A stretch of 64,000 nt of DNA from Rhodocollybia butyracea (GCA_015501585.1 JADNRY010000147.1:94355-158354); one strand, 5' to 3'; positions 20,923 through 32,890 are shown, counted from the first letter of the stretch. The notes: generated from the sequence alone by a model not told the origin. Numbers and translations are program-made.

Positions 20923-21394
20923 AATTTATTACGCGGCGTGGTCCGAGTGCTGAACGTCGGAACGTGTCTGTACTTGTATTGCTTCAGCTTTACTGTGTTG
21001 TCCAATCACTATCACTGATATCTAACTATGCTGGCGAACCTCAGGCTCTACTCCGTCTCATCCTTCTCACCCTTCTAACCCCTTCGATCCGTAAAAGCAA
21101 CCGCACTGTCTGGTATTCGGTAAACGCAGCGGCTTTGTGAGAAGAAAGTGATCCAGTGTGGCACGGCGCAATTTAAAACCCGTCCCAAGGCTTTTAATCT
21201 TCTCGTACGACAACGTAGGTTGTGCACGGGCCAACTCCTAAACCTAGACTGTTGGAAGACTCGAGTACAGAGGTAGGATCCGGGAATATACTTTCGGAAA
21301 ATGGATGCATCCGTTTCCTCCTGGCAGTCCTTATAAAAGCTAGATGACTTCCTTCGGTCGGTCTGCAATCCATAGCTTCCAAGTACTTAGCTGC

Positions 21395-21799
21395 ATGTTC
21401 CCCAAAACCATCCTCATTGCTTTTTCCTTCATCGCCGCTGCCTCAGCAGCCCCTTCTGTTCGTCCCTTGGACTCTTGTTCAATATAGATCCTGCACTCAT
21501 CCTCTAACACAGTCGGGTGATCCAAGCATTCAACTTTGCTTCCCCTCCTTGGGATGTAATCCAATTTTCGCCACATGCAGCGCTACCAAACGGAATTGTT
21601 TCAATTTCATCAACGACTCTGTTATGATTACTTCACAATGCACTTTATTCGTGTATGGATCCTTCTCTAAATCACTCCAAATTGACCGTTGAGCTGAATG
21701 ATATATTTCTAGGGGTACGAATGCAATGAAGCAAACCGGACCACGTCTGGTACTCTCACTGGGTCCCGCATGAGGGGTTATAAGTGTACTTTCGACTAA
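21395..21799 (+). CDS. small secreted cysteine-rich protein, paralogue C
   Basis: Three exons (21395-21457, 21513-21650, 21713-21799) give 95 residues. The signal peptide is MFPKTILIAFSFIAAASA. Seven mature Cys are seen (QLCF, GCNP, ATCS, RNCF, SQCTLF, YECN, YKCTFD), one more than in B1/B2. Donors GTTCGT and GTGTAT are weak but keep the frame. TATAAAA at 21332-21338 is 63 bp upstream. It is the closest relative of the inverted pseudogene at 17990-18352. Confidence 0.75.
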
Positions 21800-22472
21800 C
21801 TCGTGTCACATACTAGACGATATGGGAATATAGCTTTGACACTACCCATTTCGGGTTAACCATACACATACTTATTACGATTTGAAGTCAGTACTCGAGA
21901 TATAGGTATATAAGTAGACAACTCACTCTCAGAAGCACACGAGAGTGTAAACGAGCGAGGACATCTGTAGGTAAGCACTTGGATGGTAGGTAAGTACTTG
22001 AATATCAATAAACGGTCTTCACTCTCCCCTGATGTATTTCCGGCAAATTCGGGAGAAGAGCTTGTGCTTTAAATAAATACCTATGAAGAATGGGTGTTCA
22101 AGGAACGGAGAGCCTCTGCGCAAAAAGAGTGGAGATGCCAATGGATCAGCGCATCCCCCGCATATGCACCGATACCGCACTCAGCTGTTCTGCCGTCGAC
22201 TGCCGAGCTATGAGTATCAGAAGCCACACCTAAGCTTTTCAAGCTAGTACGATGTGCACGATCGAAATCCTATCTAGGTTCAATCATCTTGTAGAACAAT
22301 CCAGTGGTTGTAAACTCAGCTTCTGGCATGACATCGGCACCAGCGACATAAGATGGGAATACTATACTCTCAACACTCATCTCCTTCTGGTCTTCCTATT
22401 TCATATAAAAGCTAAGTGATTTCACTCCTTTCACTTCGGTCAGCAATCCACGCGCTTGTAAACATAACCAAC

Positions 22473-22860
22473 ATGCTCTCCAAAGTCATTCTCATTGCCG
22501 CAGGCTTCATTGCCGCTGCCTCTGCAGCCCCTGTACGTTGTCCGTACCCTTGCCCAATGAATATCCTGCGCTTACCCTTTTAAACATAGGCGGTCAGTCC
22601 TGTAAACATTAAATTTTGCACCGCCGCAGGAGTCTGCTCTGTCGCGCCCATCGCCGCCGGCTCATGCGTCCCCTTTACGTTGTCCAATATCACCTCTGTT
22701 ATCGTCTCAGGAGGCGCGACATGCGAATTCTTCTCGTATGTAGATTCCTCATCCTATCTCAGCTGAGTACCAGAAACTGACTTTAAATATTTCTAGGACG
22801 AATAATTGTACAGGAGGCGCTGGTGAGGTGGACGGCGCTGCCTCCTATAAGTGCACATAA
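22473..22860 (+). CDS. small secreted six-cysteine protein, paralogue D
   Basis: Three exons (22473-22532, 22590-22735, 22797-22860) give 89 residues. The signal peptide is MLSKVILIAAGFIAAASA. Six mature Cys: KFCTAAGVC, GSCVPF, ATCEFFS, NNCTGG and YKCT. The splice sites are the best of the family. TATAAAA at 22404-22410 is 69 bp upstream. This is the last member of the cluster. Confidence 0.82.
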
Positions 22861-23739
22861 ACAGTACTTCCATAGTAGCTTGCTTGTGTATTTGGATTCT
22901 GGAGTGTGTGTCGTGTCTGTACTTATATTGCTTCGTTACTGTGCTCTCCAATCAATATTGCTCTTCATTATTGATATACTTCTAGGAGTACGCCTGAAAA
23001 TCACTGGATGGTACTCTCACTGAATCCCGCCTGGCGAGCTATACGGCACTTTCGACTAACTCGCAGTGTAGTCAAGGGAATACATCTGTTTCGTAGTACT
23101 TTGAATGATCGTTGTTGCGCGCCTTAATGAGACTTTTATTCCTCAGTCGTACTTCTATACTATGCTCCATTGAGGTCAGCCCCTATCTACACCTCATAGC
23201 ATCTCCCTATATACACGCATTCCAGTATCTGTAGAAGCTAAAGGGTGGCGCATGACGTCAGTGTCAAAGCGTCATATATCTCCAGTTTCTCCGACTCATT
23301 CCAATCTCTGAGTCCCCTTACTACGTCCTTGCATTTTCTCTACTCAAATGGTACTCTCGTAGCCGGTGGCATTTTTTGCTCAATCTAGGATCGCTTCCTT
23401 GAGGCAGTTGTATTTGGTTAATCGTTGAACATGATGATGCCTATGATGTGTATGATATTGAACAAAGTTGTGCAGTTGAATTCCGACATTTCTGGGCGTC
23501 GGTAGTTGGGGGTGTTACGATAAATGCATGTGCAATCAAAATCTCGCTCCTTCTCCACCGTCCTCTTTTTCCTTCTACACATATATCTGGTTGAAAATCC
23601 GTTTCACTGCTGGGCATGCGGAGTTTGCATATTCAAGCAATCGGCAAACTGTAAGGGCTTCCACTCCAACGTTTGTTTCTTAATTAATGGGAAATGAATA
23701 TTCTTTTATTCTTTGACCACGCTTCCCGCCGCCAGTTTC
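22861..23739. other. intergenic, remnants only
   Basis: The first ~200 bp carry 3' flank typical of the secreted-protein cluster (GGTACTCTCACTG, TTTCGACTAACTCG near 23010-23060), probably another decayed last exon. The rest shows nothing recognised. Confidence 0.45.
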
Positions 23740-24956
23740 ACCTTCAACGTACCCTAAAAAGTAAAATTTGGTGCAACTTCTTCAGCTACGTTGTTTCGAA
23801 CGGATTCCGATCCGACAGCATTTAGTGTTATACTGAGGTTCACTGCACAAAATGGCGAAACTGCAATTGGAACCTTCCCATCTGAGCAGGCTACTGAGAT
23901 ACCATTAACATTCACCCCAACGGAGACGTCTGGGTATGTTTCAAGCTGATTCATCCTTCACTAGTGCTTATAATGGATATTCCTCGAAACTTTGTTTTGG
24001 AGGTCATATCGAACTTGCAACAGTAGCCTACCAGTCCTATTTCCGTTCTGTCCGCCTTGCTGAGTGATGTTGGCGATAGAATATCGGTCACAGAGGACCC
24101 TACCACAGTCTTTGCAGCAAGTCCTATTTTCGTTGTGCTCGTACCCCCCTCCACGACGTAAGCTGTTTTCTTTCTTTCCGTATCCGCCGTATTAATCTTT
24201 CTCAGTTTAAGTTTACTGGTAGCCAACCATACTCTCGTAGAATCTGCTCGAAGTTCAGCAGCTGGATCGTGGGTATTCGATTGTCCTTTTGGTCTTCACT
24301 AAACCTAAACCAGGATGCAACACAGCAGCACAAACTCATTCCAAACCACTACCACTGGGACTGTGTCGAGCACAACAGCAACAGCAACAGATCAACTTTC
24401 TCCAACTCAATCTGTTGTATCACCCGAGATGCACATATCCAACACACCAGCGATTGTTGGTAGTGCGCTTGGAGCTATTGCTCTGGTTACGATATGCCTA
24501 CTCTTGTTCCTCATTTGAAACAAACGTCGACGACGACAACTCGGAGCTGGGCTCATCCCAGATGATATGGCAATATTGAATGCTTCTATATCACCTTTTA
24601 TCAAAGCTGGATCTGATAGCAAGTATATCGTAGAGCAGCGAAAGAGGCAGAAGCCAGACGCCAGAGCCTCACAGACGGTCATAGTGGATGGCATCTTACC
24701 AGAATTTACATTTCCTACCGCACATTCAGACGTTCCTTTGGTCTCGAGCGACACTTGGGGAGAGGATTTGAGGATTGAAGATCCTGAACTTGCAGCTGGG
24801 CTATGGCCAGGAAGCCCCATTGGAGGGTCGGCGGATGAACCTGACATCGCACAGATTTTTGAGAATATAAAGAACCGAGTTACCTTTCGTCGTCACCAAG
24901 ATAGTGGATTGGTAGTTTCAGTACGGAATGTACAGGACCGAGAGCTTGGTGATTGA
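23740..24956 (+). pseudogene. single-pass membrane protein with Ser/Thr-rich ectodomain, premature TGA
   Basis: The plus strand reads a beta-rich ectodomain (ILRFTAQNGETAIGTFPSEQ, about 23831-23890; then NFVLEVISN and SVTEDPTTVFAASP). A Ser/Thr-rich stalk follows, then a hydrophobic segment (IVGSALGAIALVTICLLLFLI), and in the same frame KRRRRQLGAGLIPDD with a ~145-residue cytoplasmic tail ending at 24956. A TGA at 24516-24518 separates membrane segment and tail; related mushroom proteins usually have Trp or a basic residue here, so TGG to TGA is likely. The start codon and first exons are not clear. Either a pseudogene or a protein that loses its tail unless the stop is read through. Confidence 0.55.
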
Positions 24957-25638
24957 GCTTCCGCCGAAATATCCATCACTAATATATAGGGTAGTATAAT
25001 CCTGATAAAGAGCAGCAAGGTGGCAAAGGCAAAGTGTGAGTCGAGGACATAGGACAGCGAAGAATGAGAGGTTATGAGTAGTAGCGCGTCGTCCTGCGTT
25101 TCCGGTTTCTTGATGTTTCGAGGTTCAAGAATCTAGATTGAGATTGAGTTGCGGAACTCAAAAGCCAATACTGCCAGTTCAATGAGTAGCGCCAAGTTTC
25201 GTCCAACGCGGGCTGATGTTTGATGAAGCTTGAGCTTGAGGAAGAGTCGGCGTGAAGAGAAAAGGTGATGATCCAGTTCCGCAAAGTTACAGAAAGATGT
25301 CCACAAGGGAACCGGGAAGGACGAGAGAGGACCACGGTGGATGAAAACACGAAAATGAGATTGGTTCCCGCGGTGATCGATGTCGATGAAGACTGAGCGC
25401 TGGGCACGAATATGTCGAGGCGAATGGTAGATTTACATTGGGCGCATTTGCGAAAGATGGAATACCTACTAGATATCAAGTTATCGATAATACAGTTCCG
25501 GAATCTGAACTCATCTCAGATATTGGCTAGACCACTTAGCTTACATCCTCCCAACCCATCCCGGATTCCGACTTGCGCATCCAAGCACTGATATTGACTA
25601 GTATTTTCCTACGCCAGGTCAACAACTACATTTGTAGT
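24957..25638. other. intergenic, nothing recognised
   Basis: A 135-codon open frame on the minus strand (25072-25479) is Ser-rich without family resemblance or splice context. I leave it uncalled. Confidence 0.35.
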
Positions 25639-26333
25639 CACTACGCCAGCGTCAAAAAATATCGGGCGAAATTATCGCCGAAAGTATTGTTGTAATTACT
25701 TACCTTTTTCAATAAGAATTACGGTTGAAAAATCTTATGAAAAATACATTGTAATTGATTGTCTTTTTCTTTTGAAATTTCGCCGGTAATCAATTGTATA
25801 TTTCGCTCGAAAAAGGCAATGAGATTACTTATCTATTTCGCTCGTGATTAATTAAAAATTTCGAGCGAAATTTTTACAAGGTAATAACTGGAAGTTCGGT
25901 CATGTGATGTACATCTGACAATACTTTAGGCGGATATGAGGGCAGAACTGGATGGAGGTGTAGTTATTTTATGTCTGGAGTTTTGTTCTGACGACTGGCA
26001 CGGCCATACATATACAGTATCCCGTAAGTCGCGTTCAAAGACAGGAAGTGTTGTCCAGTACAGATCACATGACCGAACTTCCAGTTATTACCTTGTAAAA
26101 ATTTCGCTCGAAAATTTTAATTAATCACGAGGGAAATAGATAAGTAATCTCATTGCCTTTTTCGAGCGAAATATACAATAGATTACCGGCGAAATTTCAA
26201 AAGAAAAAGACAATCAATTACAATGTATTTTTCATAAGATTTTTCAACCGTAATTCTTATTGAAAAAGGTAAGTAATTACAACAATACTTTCGGCGATAA
26301 TTTCGCCCGATATTTTTTGACGCTGGCGCAGTG
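25639..26333. mobile_element. CACTA-type non-autonomous foldback element 2
   Basis: It starts CACTACGCCAGCGTC and ends GACGCTGGCGCAGTG (one mismatch), with inverted repeats of about 270 bp (25639-25910, 26062-26333) and a 3-bp target duplication AGT (25636-25638, 26334-26336). The repeats are homologous to element 1, including the inner CAGTTCGGTCATGTGAT-type end, but about 100 bp shorter per arm. The core is only ~150 bp. No coding capacity. Confidence 0.85.
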
Positions 26334-26884
26334 AGTCCGGTTAGTGAGAGCAGCGACGCAACAAGAAGCGCCGTGATGTGTACTGGCCGTTTCTCGGCAT
26401 GTTCGTTATCTTATCATAACTTATTATGGGTAGTTTGCCCGGTCGTACCCAATTGTTCATATTGTTGAGAGTGACCGACACGTTTGGTCGTACCTTCAGT
26501 TGATCTTCAGGAGAACTAATACGTCTCAATATCTATACAGTACTCTTGACTAGCCTTATAACTGCGCTTCATCTTGTTGACTTGATATTTTCTTTTCTCT
26601 TCTGGAACTGGTTTCTCGCCGACGTTACATAGCCATCATCGTAGGTATATAACTTGTACTTGAAATGGTAATAAAGCCCCCAAATTCTCTCATCTATGTA
26701 TATGTACATAAGCTTGGCGAATACCTCGTCACCAATTGGAGCCGTGTACACAGCGTGAGGCTGGTCGCAAGTGGCTAGCATCTCTGTGTCCGTAATCTAC
26801 CTTGCGGGAGTCGAGCTCGCTGCCTGGTGGCCACTTTCAGCTAGCGCACGCACATCGCAGATAGTATCGCTCCTGAATAGACGT
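26334..26884. other. intergenic, nothing recognised
   Basis: No gene, RNA or repeat recognised. Confidence 0.35.
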
Positions 26885-26983
26885 GGCCGCCTGGCGAAAT
26901 GGCATCGCGTCTGACTACGATGTTCTGCAGAGACGTTAGCTATATGTATTAGGAGATTGCAGGTTCGACCACTGCGCTGGTCA
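26885..26983 (+). tRNA. tRNA-Arg(ACG)-like, intron-containing, possibly decayed
   Basis: GCGTCTGACTACGA carries an ACG anticodon in a 7-base loop, with an intron of about 27 nt after position 37. GGAGATTGCAGGTTCGA is the variable and T-arm region typical of fungal tRNA-Arg. The acceptor pairing GGCCGCC/GCTGGTC has one mismatch, and the D stem and T stem each have one weak pair, so this may be a pseudogene. Confidence 0.5.
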
Positions 26984-28130
26984 ATACTGATTTAAGGCTG
27001 ACAGTTTACGACCAAGTGGTCTTTGTTTCTATTTATTAAAATTTTGCCTCTTTATCTGGATTAACCCTCGGTGGATCCTAATATTTACATAGTACTTACT
27101 CGCAGCAGTGAATGTCCAGGAAAATACCCCCGACGAGACCTAAGTAGTACGTGCTCCAGTGCTCCAGTGCTTCAGTGCTTCAGTGCTCAGCTCGATACTG
27201 GGAGACTTCACATGAGTTTCAACTGCACTGCTCATCATGCAGTTAAAACTCAGGTGAAGGTAGCCCAGTACCTCACTCTTTCCTCCGAGTTCTCAAGCAC
27301 CAAAATCTGAAAGGGCTCGAAGACGAGGAAATATTGGAGCTTGCTGGCTTTTTTATAGCAGCAACCTCGTAAACGTCAAATATCTAGCTCCGGGTGGCAG
27401 TAACTCGGCTACGATTAAGGCCATCCATCCTACCTCCGTGCACGTACACTGCACTTCGCTTCCATGCGTCGTACGTTGTATACGTATGCATCCAAATATT
27501 CAATCCTACGCAACAGCAAATTACAGCTCCGGTTTGCACAAAGTTCCAGTACATACTGTCTTTTACTCGACTTATTAATAGTCATTCTTGAATGAGAAAT
27601 TCAATTGTAAATGGAAACTTGGGCCGGGACTAAGTACTAAGCCATCTGTCTAGGCATAGATCGGTCTATATCGTCAGTATGTATAACTACTCGGGGAGGA
27701 CTAGTTAGATTTATAAACACGGAGCCTATTGGTGGTACCTTGCCTTCCCCTTCGCTCCCCTTCGTCGGTTCCTTCGTGAACGTACCGACACGCTGTTTCC
27801 TGATCACAATTGAAATTGGCTGGGGGAGCGGTGAATTTTTCATCGGCCGTCACCAAATTGAGATTTCTGGAAGGTCAGGAAGGTCTAGCGTCGTATGTAT
27901 CATCTACCATTCAATTGATCTTTTTCGGTTTCTTTCCACATGTTGCATCGAGGACTCGAAGTCATTGCCTACATGCTTGGAACCTACGCTATTCGGTCTC
28001 AAAATATTTTCTCAGCGACATCTGAGGAAAACGTACTTGCTGGCTGAACGACGTACGGAAATTTGATTTTGAACTGAATCAGAAAGAACAGAAGCAATAA
28101 ATTGATACTGGAACAGCAACGTTCTTTCAC
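26984..28130. other. intergenic with short microsatellite
   Basis: Around 27150-27190 there are about five 8-bp units of the type GCTCCAGT/GCTTCAGT. A 108-codon frame at 27740-28066 lacks support. Nothing else recognised. Confidence 0.4.
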
Positions 28131-29446
28131 CTAGGAAGAGATCCAAACTCCAGAAGCAATGAAGGCCTGCTCTTCGCAGGGCCCGCCAAAAATAACCCCT
28201 TCGATGATGACGCCCTTGTCAGTTTTCACATAAAGGTTTCCCCTTCCAAAATGGCCGATGATTTTCGGAAAGCCTTCGAACTGATCGATGCTGAACCAAG
28301 TGGTTTCGAGCGTGTACTCGGGCGGAGTCTTGTCAGCACCAACACTGAAGAACGAGGGGACGTCAACGTCCGTGTTGTTCAGCATGAAATTTATCCTGAG
28401 AGTCAAGTGCCTGAACACCCCGGTGGCTTCTGGGTCCAATCGGCCCTCAATCTGGAACTTGTCGGTGAAAACGTCGGTATCGACTGGGCGGATCATCATA
28501 TGGGTAGTTTGGGAAAGGTTTTCAGTGACCATCTGCAACAACGACGAAAATAAACAGGGAGCGCATTTTTCTAGAACGAGGCGAGAATCGCGGCGTACCG
28601 TCACGTTCGGTATTCTGATCAAACAGGACATCGGTCAGGAATCCAACAAGAAAAGAGCAAGTAAACAAGGCCCACTATTCGAAGACGACGGATAAAATCA
28701 AGACTGGTTGTATCAATATATAGCTCAACGAAAAGCCTGTACTATCGAAAAAGATGTCAGCACTAGTATGACCAAGAGGCAGAGGGACAGTGAACGAGTA
28801 CGAACTCTTTTAAGATCAAATTGAAATTGGAGACTTGACAAAAAGAGCCAACGACTTTATACTTGCTCTCAAGGCTTCATTCGGGGCGAGTACTGGCCGG
28901 ATTTTTTGCTCTGTGATAGCTAACTCTTCAAGCTTCAAAACGAGTCCTCGCGGCGTTCCAGATCTACCGAGTCGAAAAATGTGCTGAGGAACCATCGGCA
29001 GGCCATATCACCAGTGGCAGTCCTATCTTATTCGTAGATTAATCCGAGAAGCCAGTGCATCGCTATCCAGTGGCAAGAAACATCCAATGGATTCTCAATA
29101 TTTTTCTTGCGCAGTCTCTTCTAGAAATTTAGAGCGGGCTATTGGCTTTGGGAAAAAATAACACAAACGTACCCCAAAGGCTACAAGTGTTTTCCTTTTA
29201 GCCTGGTCGTTGTGAAAGTACTTCAGCCTGAGAAAAAAAGCGTCGACTTGAAAGCGAACGGTGAAATAAATTGACAGCCATTGCCACAAGATCCAGAGCG
29301 TAGAGCATGCACAGTACAAAGGAGACTGAAACCAGACGGATCCTGAGGCCTGAGGCCTCGAATTTGACCAGCGGGTGCAATGGCGCTGCGCTTCTTTTAC
29401 AGCGACCAGAGGCCGAATCCATTGCTTCTCTGTTGTCAAAGTCCAT
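28131..29446 (-). CDS. putative multi-pass membrane protein, unknown family, exon structure uncertain
   Basis: The most reliable part is the last exon (28532 to 28131, minus strand): MVTENLSQTTHMMIRP, then LTLRINFMLNNTD, VPSFFSVG, TPPEYTLETTWFS and GHFGRGNLYVKTDKG to IASGVWISS. It reads like a globular lumenal or extracellular domain. Upstream, 29446-29250 encodes a start (MDFDNREAMDSASG) and a membrane helix (RLVSVSFVLCMLYALDL). A soluble stretch VRFQVDAFFLRLKYFHN and a second helix (SLCLLVILVLTSFSI, around 28780) follow, but joining these needs at least one frame change I could not explain by splicing. I do not recognise the family; the gene may be damaged. Confidence 0.45.
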
Positions 29447-32400
29447 TGCACCCGGACGGGTTGCTGAAGTTCCGTGCTATTTTCCCGGTATGAAAGGCTG
29501 AGGGATAAGGGAAGAGCACAGCTGTATAGCAAAATGAGGCATTTGTTGTCAGCTACAGGACAATGTCCGACTCTGTGAATCAATCGAGCTACCCCTCGAT
29601 TTTTAAGTTCCGAGAAGTACGATCTTGTGAGTGGTAGGATAATTTTCTTCCGGGCCATTGAATTGAGGTTGAACGTTTGAACGCGATAAGTGAAGCGAAT
29701 GAGAGACGCCGAAGCGGTTGACGGCTGACTCGGCATGTTTGGGCGCTTTGTAGACCAAGTGGCGTTCTTGTTTACTAGGACCTCCTGGTTCAGCTCAACA
29801 GTACGAGTTCGCGGAGATGACATGTGTACGCACTCGCACGGAGACGAGCCCAAACCTCGTTCAATGTTATCGTCGAAGTGCGCGATCTCATAGAACGAAA
29901 GTTCGGATCACTAAGTACTTACCTTGCTCAACTGTTGCATGTAATCACAAAGAACGGAGCTGCAGTCACTGGACGTCAGACAGCATCCTGAGAACAGATG
30001 AGATCTCTTCCTTGTATGGACGGTAGGTAGGTCCTGGAATTGATATCACAAGATCCAGATATCGGACAGTTTGGATGCCCCTTGTTGGCTCCTCTGTTTC
30101 GCGGACTCGTTACAAACTCTAATACTCCACTATCGAGCCGATCTGGGGTTATCCCGCCTCCACGAGGATAACCGCAGCGACTGCAAGCGTGAAAAAAAGC
30201 TACTAACCAAGGGCGCAAAAGGGGGACTTCTATGAACCCGTTCCCATCCCACCCTTCCCGAGTCATGGATGTTTTTTCTTCAACTTGAAGTCTGATCAGT
30301 AGCTCGGTGCGTATGTCAGCCTCATCTATAAATGAATCCATCTCAACACATGTTAGGCTAACTGAGGTATACAGACAATGGCAGAAACATATCTGCCATC
30401 TAGTTTTAGCTAGCTCGAGCCAGTCATTTTTGTTCAACACACTGATGAGTGACTATCAGATGTGTTGGCGAAGGAGTGGTTTCACATCACCTCTCTACAG
30501 CAGGGATTGGTTTGAGTCTAAATTTTTCGCCCCGAACCGCTTTTTTTCTGCTGTCCACTGTCAATTAACTGATGAAAGTTTATGCGCCACGCTTGCTTTC
30601 CAGAATCTTCTTCGTATTTTCTGGCCCTCCGCATGTGATCTTGGGGGAAGGGGAAGTGACTCCACCTCTAAAAAAAAAGTGTCTCTTGCACCTCCTTTAC
30701 CTTTTCATTAGTGAACGAAGTTGGCCTCTAACTTGTATACCCGACACCGTCGCTCCGCACTCTCAGTCCTCTGTCTTCAAGCTCATGGGGGCTTTTCGCG
30801 CTCGAACGAAATCAGTATACAGTGGCAGGCTGTGGTAGGTCTATGTTTCTGAGTCGGCTTGGGTGAGTTGAAAGATGGGACACAATGATTATCACCCGTA
30901 TGTTGTGATCTCTATTCAATGGAACTGAACCCGCCGAGCATTGGCCGCCTGAGGACCTCTGAATCGCGACCCAGTTACCCAGTTGCAGGCCCCCGGAAAC
31001 TCCCTCTAAACATCGTCCGGGATAATCGCGATTTTAACAAAGTTTGATTATAGCAAATGTGTTTTCCTGTCGTATCATAGCGTAGTTCAGAGTTCAGACC
31101 GCGGACTAAAATTTTGAAGTGTCTCAGGAGCGTGGTGATGCAGGCTATCGACAGTATATCTGGAGTATAGCTCCCCCTTGAATGTACTGAAGGAATTTTA
31201 CTGGCCCGGCCAGTCGCTCATAGGTTGCAAAGAAAACCTCGTCCGCCCACAAGCCTGGTTACCAAGGTTTGGGCCCTGGTGGCAAGGTTCATGGGACTCC
31301 GATCTTTCAAACTCCGCCGCAGGCTGGCATCAAAAAGTGGTAGGCGTTTGGAGCGGGGTTTGAACTTGTTCAATGAATAGTCATCCCGTTTCTGATTTAC
31401 GTCACCATCCCTTGCCTGAAATAAGTAGCGAGGATCTTAGCGTACTTGTATAGTGAGAAAGCATTAGCTTTTTTTAGGAAGCGAAGAGGATGAAATCGAT
31501 GAGAGTCAACAAGTGAGCGCATATATATCACTGATTCATCTATCAAAATTATTCCAGTACACTACCTTGAATGAAATGCACGCAACACGCGTAGATTATT
31601 TCAAGATTATACATATACGGTTTTTAGTATGAACTCGACCCACGCTAAGGTAGGTTGAGGCCTGTATGGGTTAACGAAATAGCCGTGGGTTCGATGCATG
31701 TGTCCGAATTGTTGAAATCCAGAGAAAGGAATAGCGCTCACTTTGAGCCTAGGTAGATTCTAAATATTGTTATTCATCGATAATCGCAATACGAGGACAA
31801 GGTTTTTTTTTTTAAGTTGCGGCGATGGCAGTCCGGAAGAATACAGTGACACCGAGGCCTACAAGCTCCAATGCTGGATTCTTGCAAGATTACCTCGGCT
31901 GGCAAGGGCGTCTCGGGGTTGCATAAAGAACCACTATCGGATTCGCGATGGCTCCAAGGTCTCGTTCACTGAGATTGAAGAAGAAGAGGTTTACGAACCC
32001 GCTAGACACACAATAAGCGGCACCGAATCAACCGATACGATGAAATGATCATAAGTCAGAAGGCAGTAAAGAATTCCAACATGCGGATACGTCGTTTCAT
32101 TAACCCTCTAATCCTGCTTCCCCTTCAATACACAAGCCTTGCTATCAGCGAGAGACTTTAGTGGTGAACGCAGGAATCGATGATCGACATAAAGATGACT
32201 GCACCTTGGAACCATGTCAGCTGCAGGATGATTTATGAACGTTTGAACCTTCCAACTTTCCCGCCGCTGAATGCCTTGTCAAGATAAGCGATCGAGTCCG
32301 AAATTTCGATTCAAATCGATGATTAGAAGAGCTTGAGCTTGTGCCATATTAGAATGACTGAGAAGCTCACTCATCTGGGTCGAGGCTAAGTACAAAATGT

Positions 32401-32890
32401 TGGAAGTTGGCGGATTGACGTAGGACTTGGATGATAATCTCATCTGTAGTATTTAGCAGCATTTCGGGACAGTCTGTTTAGAGCAGGATGCAACGCAGTT
32501 CGGAAACGAATTCTGGCTCATAGTTGATCCTCCGAATATAGTTACATCTAAAGTCGCAGAGTCCCTTACCTTCCTGCCTCGGAACGACCTACGAAAAACA
32601 CGACCTTGACGCGATTCCGCCGATTACAGGGCTGGACGAAAATGGAGCTTGAGTGAGCGCTATATTGAAAGAGGGTGTCATTAGACAGATAGGTTTTGAG
32701 ATGCTCACCAGTGAATAATATTTGATTCTTCTTGATTCTTCTGATTCCTCATACCACGAGAAGAGATAAAAAATTCAAGCAGAATTCCTGCTTTGCTCAG
32801 TTGCGATGTGTGCGATTACTTTGGTAGCAGAATTTGGGCGCTAAATGTGTGCAAATCATTAGCGCCCATTAGCTCTTCTCGTTCTGCGTC
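29447..32890. other. 3.4 kb without recognised genes
   Basis: Several open frames of 60-154 codons exist on both strands but none shows coherent domains, signal peptides or splice structure. No tRNA, inverted-repeat element or tandem array was found by eye. Confidence 0.4.

Larger units (their letters stand above)
18353..21130 (+). repeat. segmental duplication, copy 2
   Basis: This is the partner of 13990-16685, with secreted-protein genes A2 and B2 at the equivalent places. A further partial copy of the inter-gene stretch (GAGCCTCTGCGCAAAAAGAG to GACATAAGATGGGA) lies at 22110-22350 before paralogue D. Confidence 0.75.

Noticed and set aside
23754..24226. Two minus-strand open frames (67 and 92 codons)
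   Set aside because: The plus strand in the same place reads an ectodomain, a Ser/Thr stalk, a membrane helix and a basic tail in order, so the minus frames are shadows.
25072..25479. 135-codon Ser-rich minus-strand frame
   Set aside because: No domain, signal peptide or splice context; composition alone can explain the open frame.
29095..29853. 252-codon open frame on the minus strand
   Set aside because: Mostly low-complexity and mixed in character; only its middle part (VRFQVDAFFLRLKYFHN) looks protein-like, and I include that in the uncertain membrane gene rather than as a separate gene.
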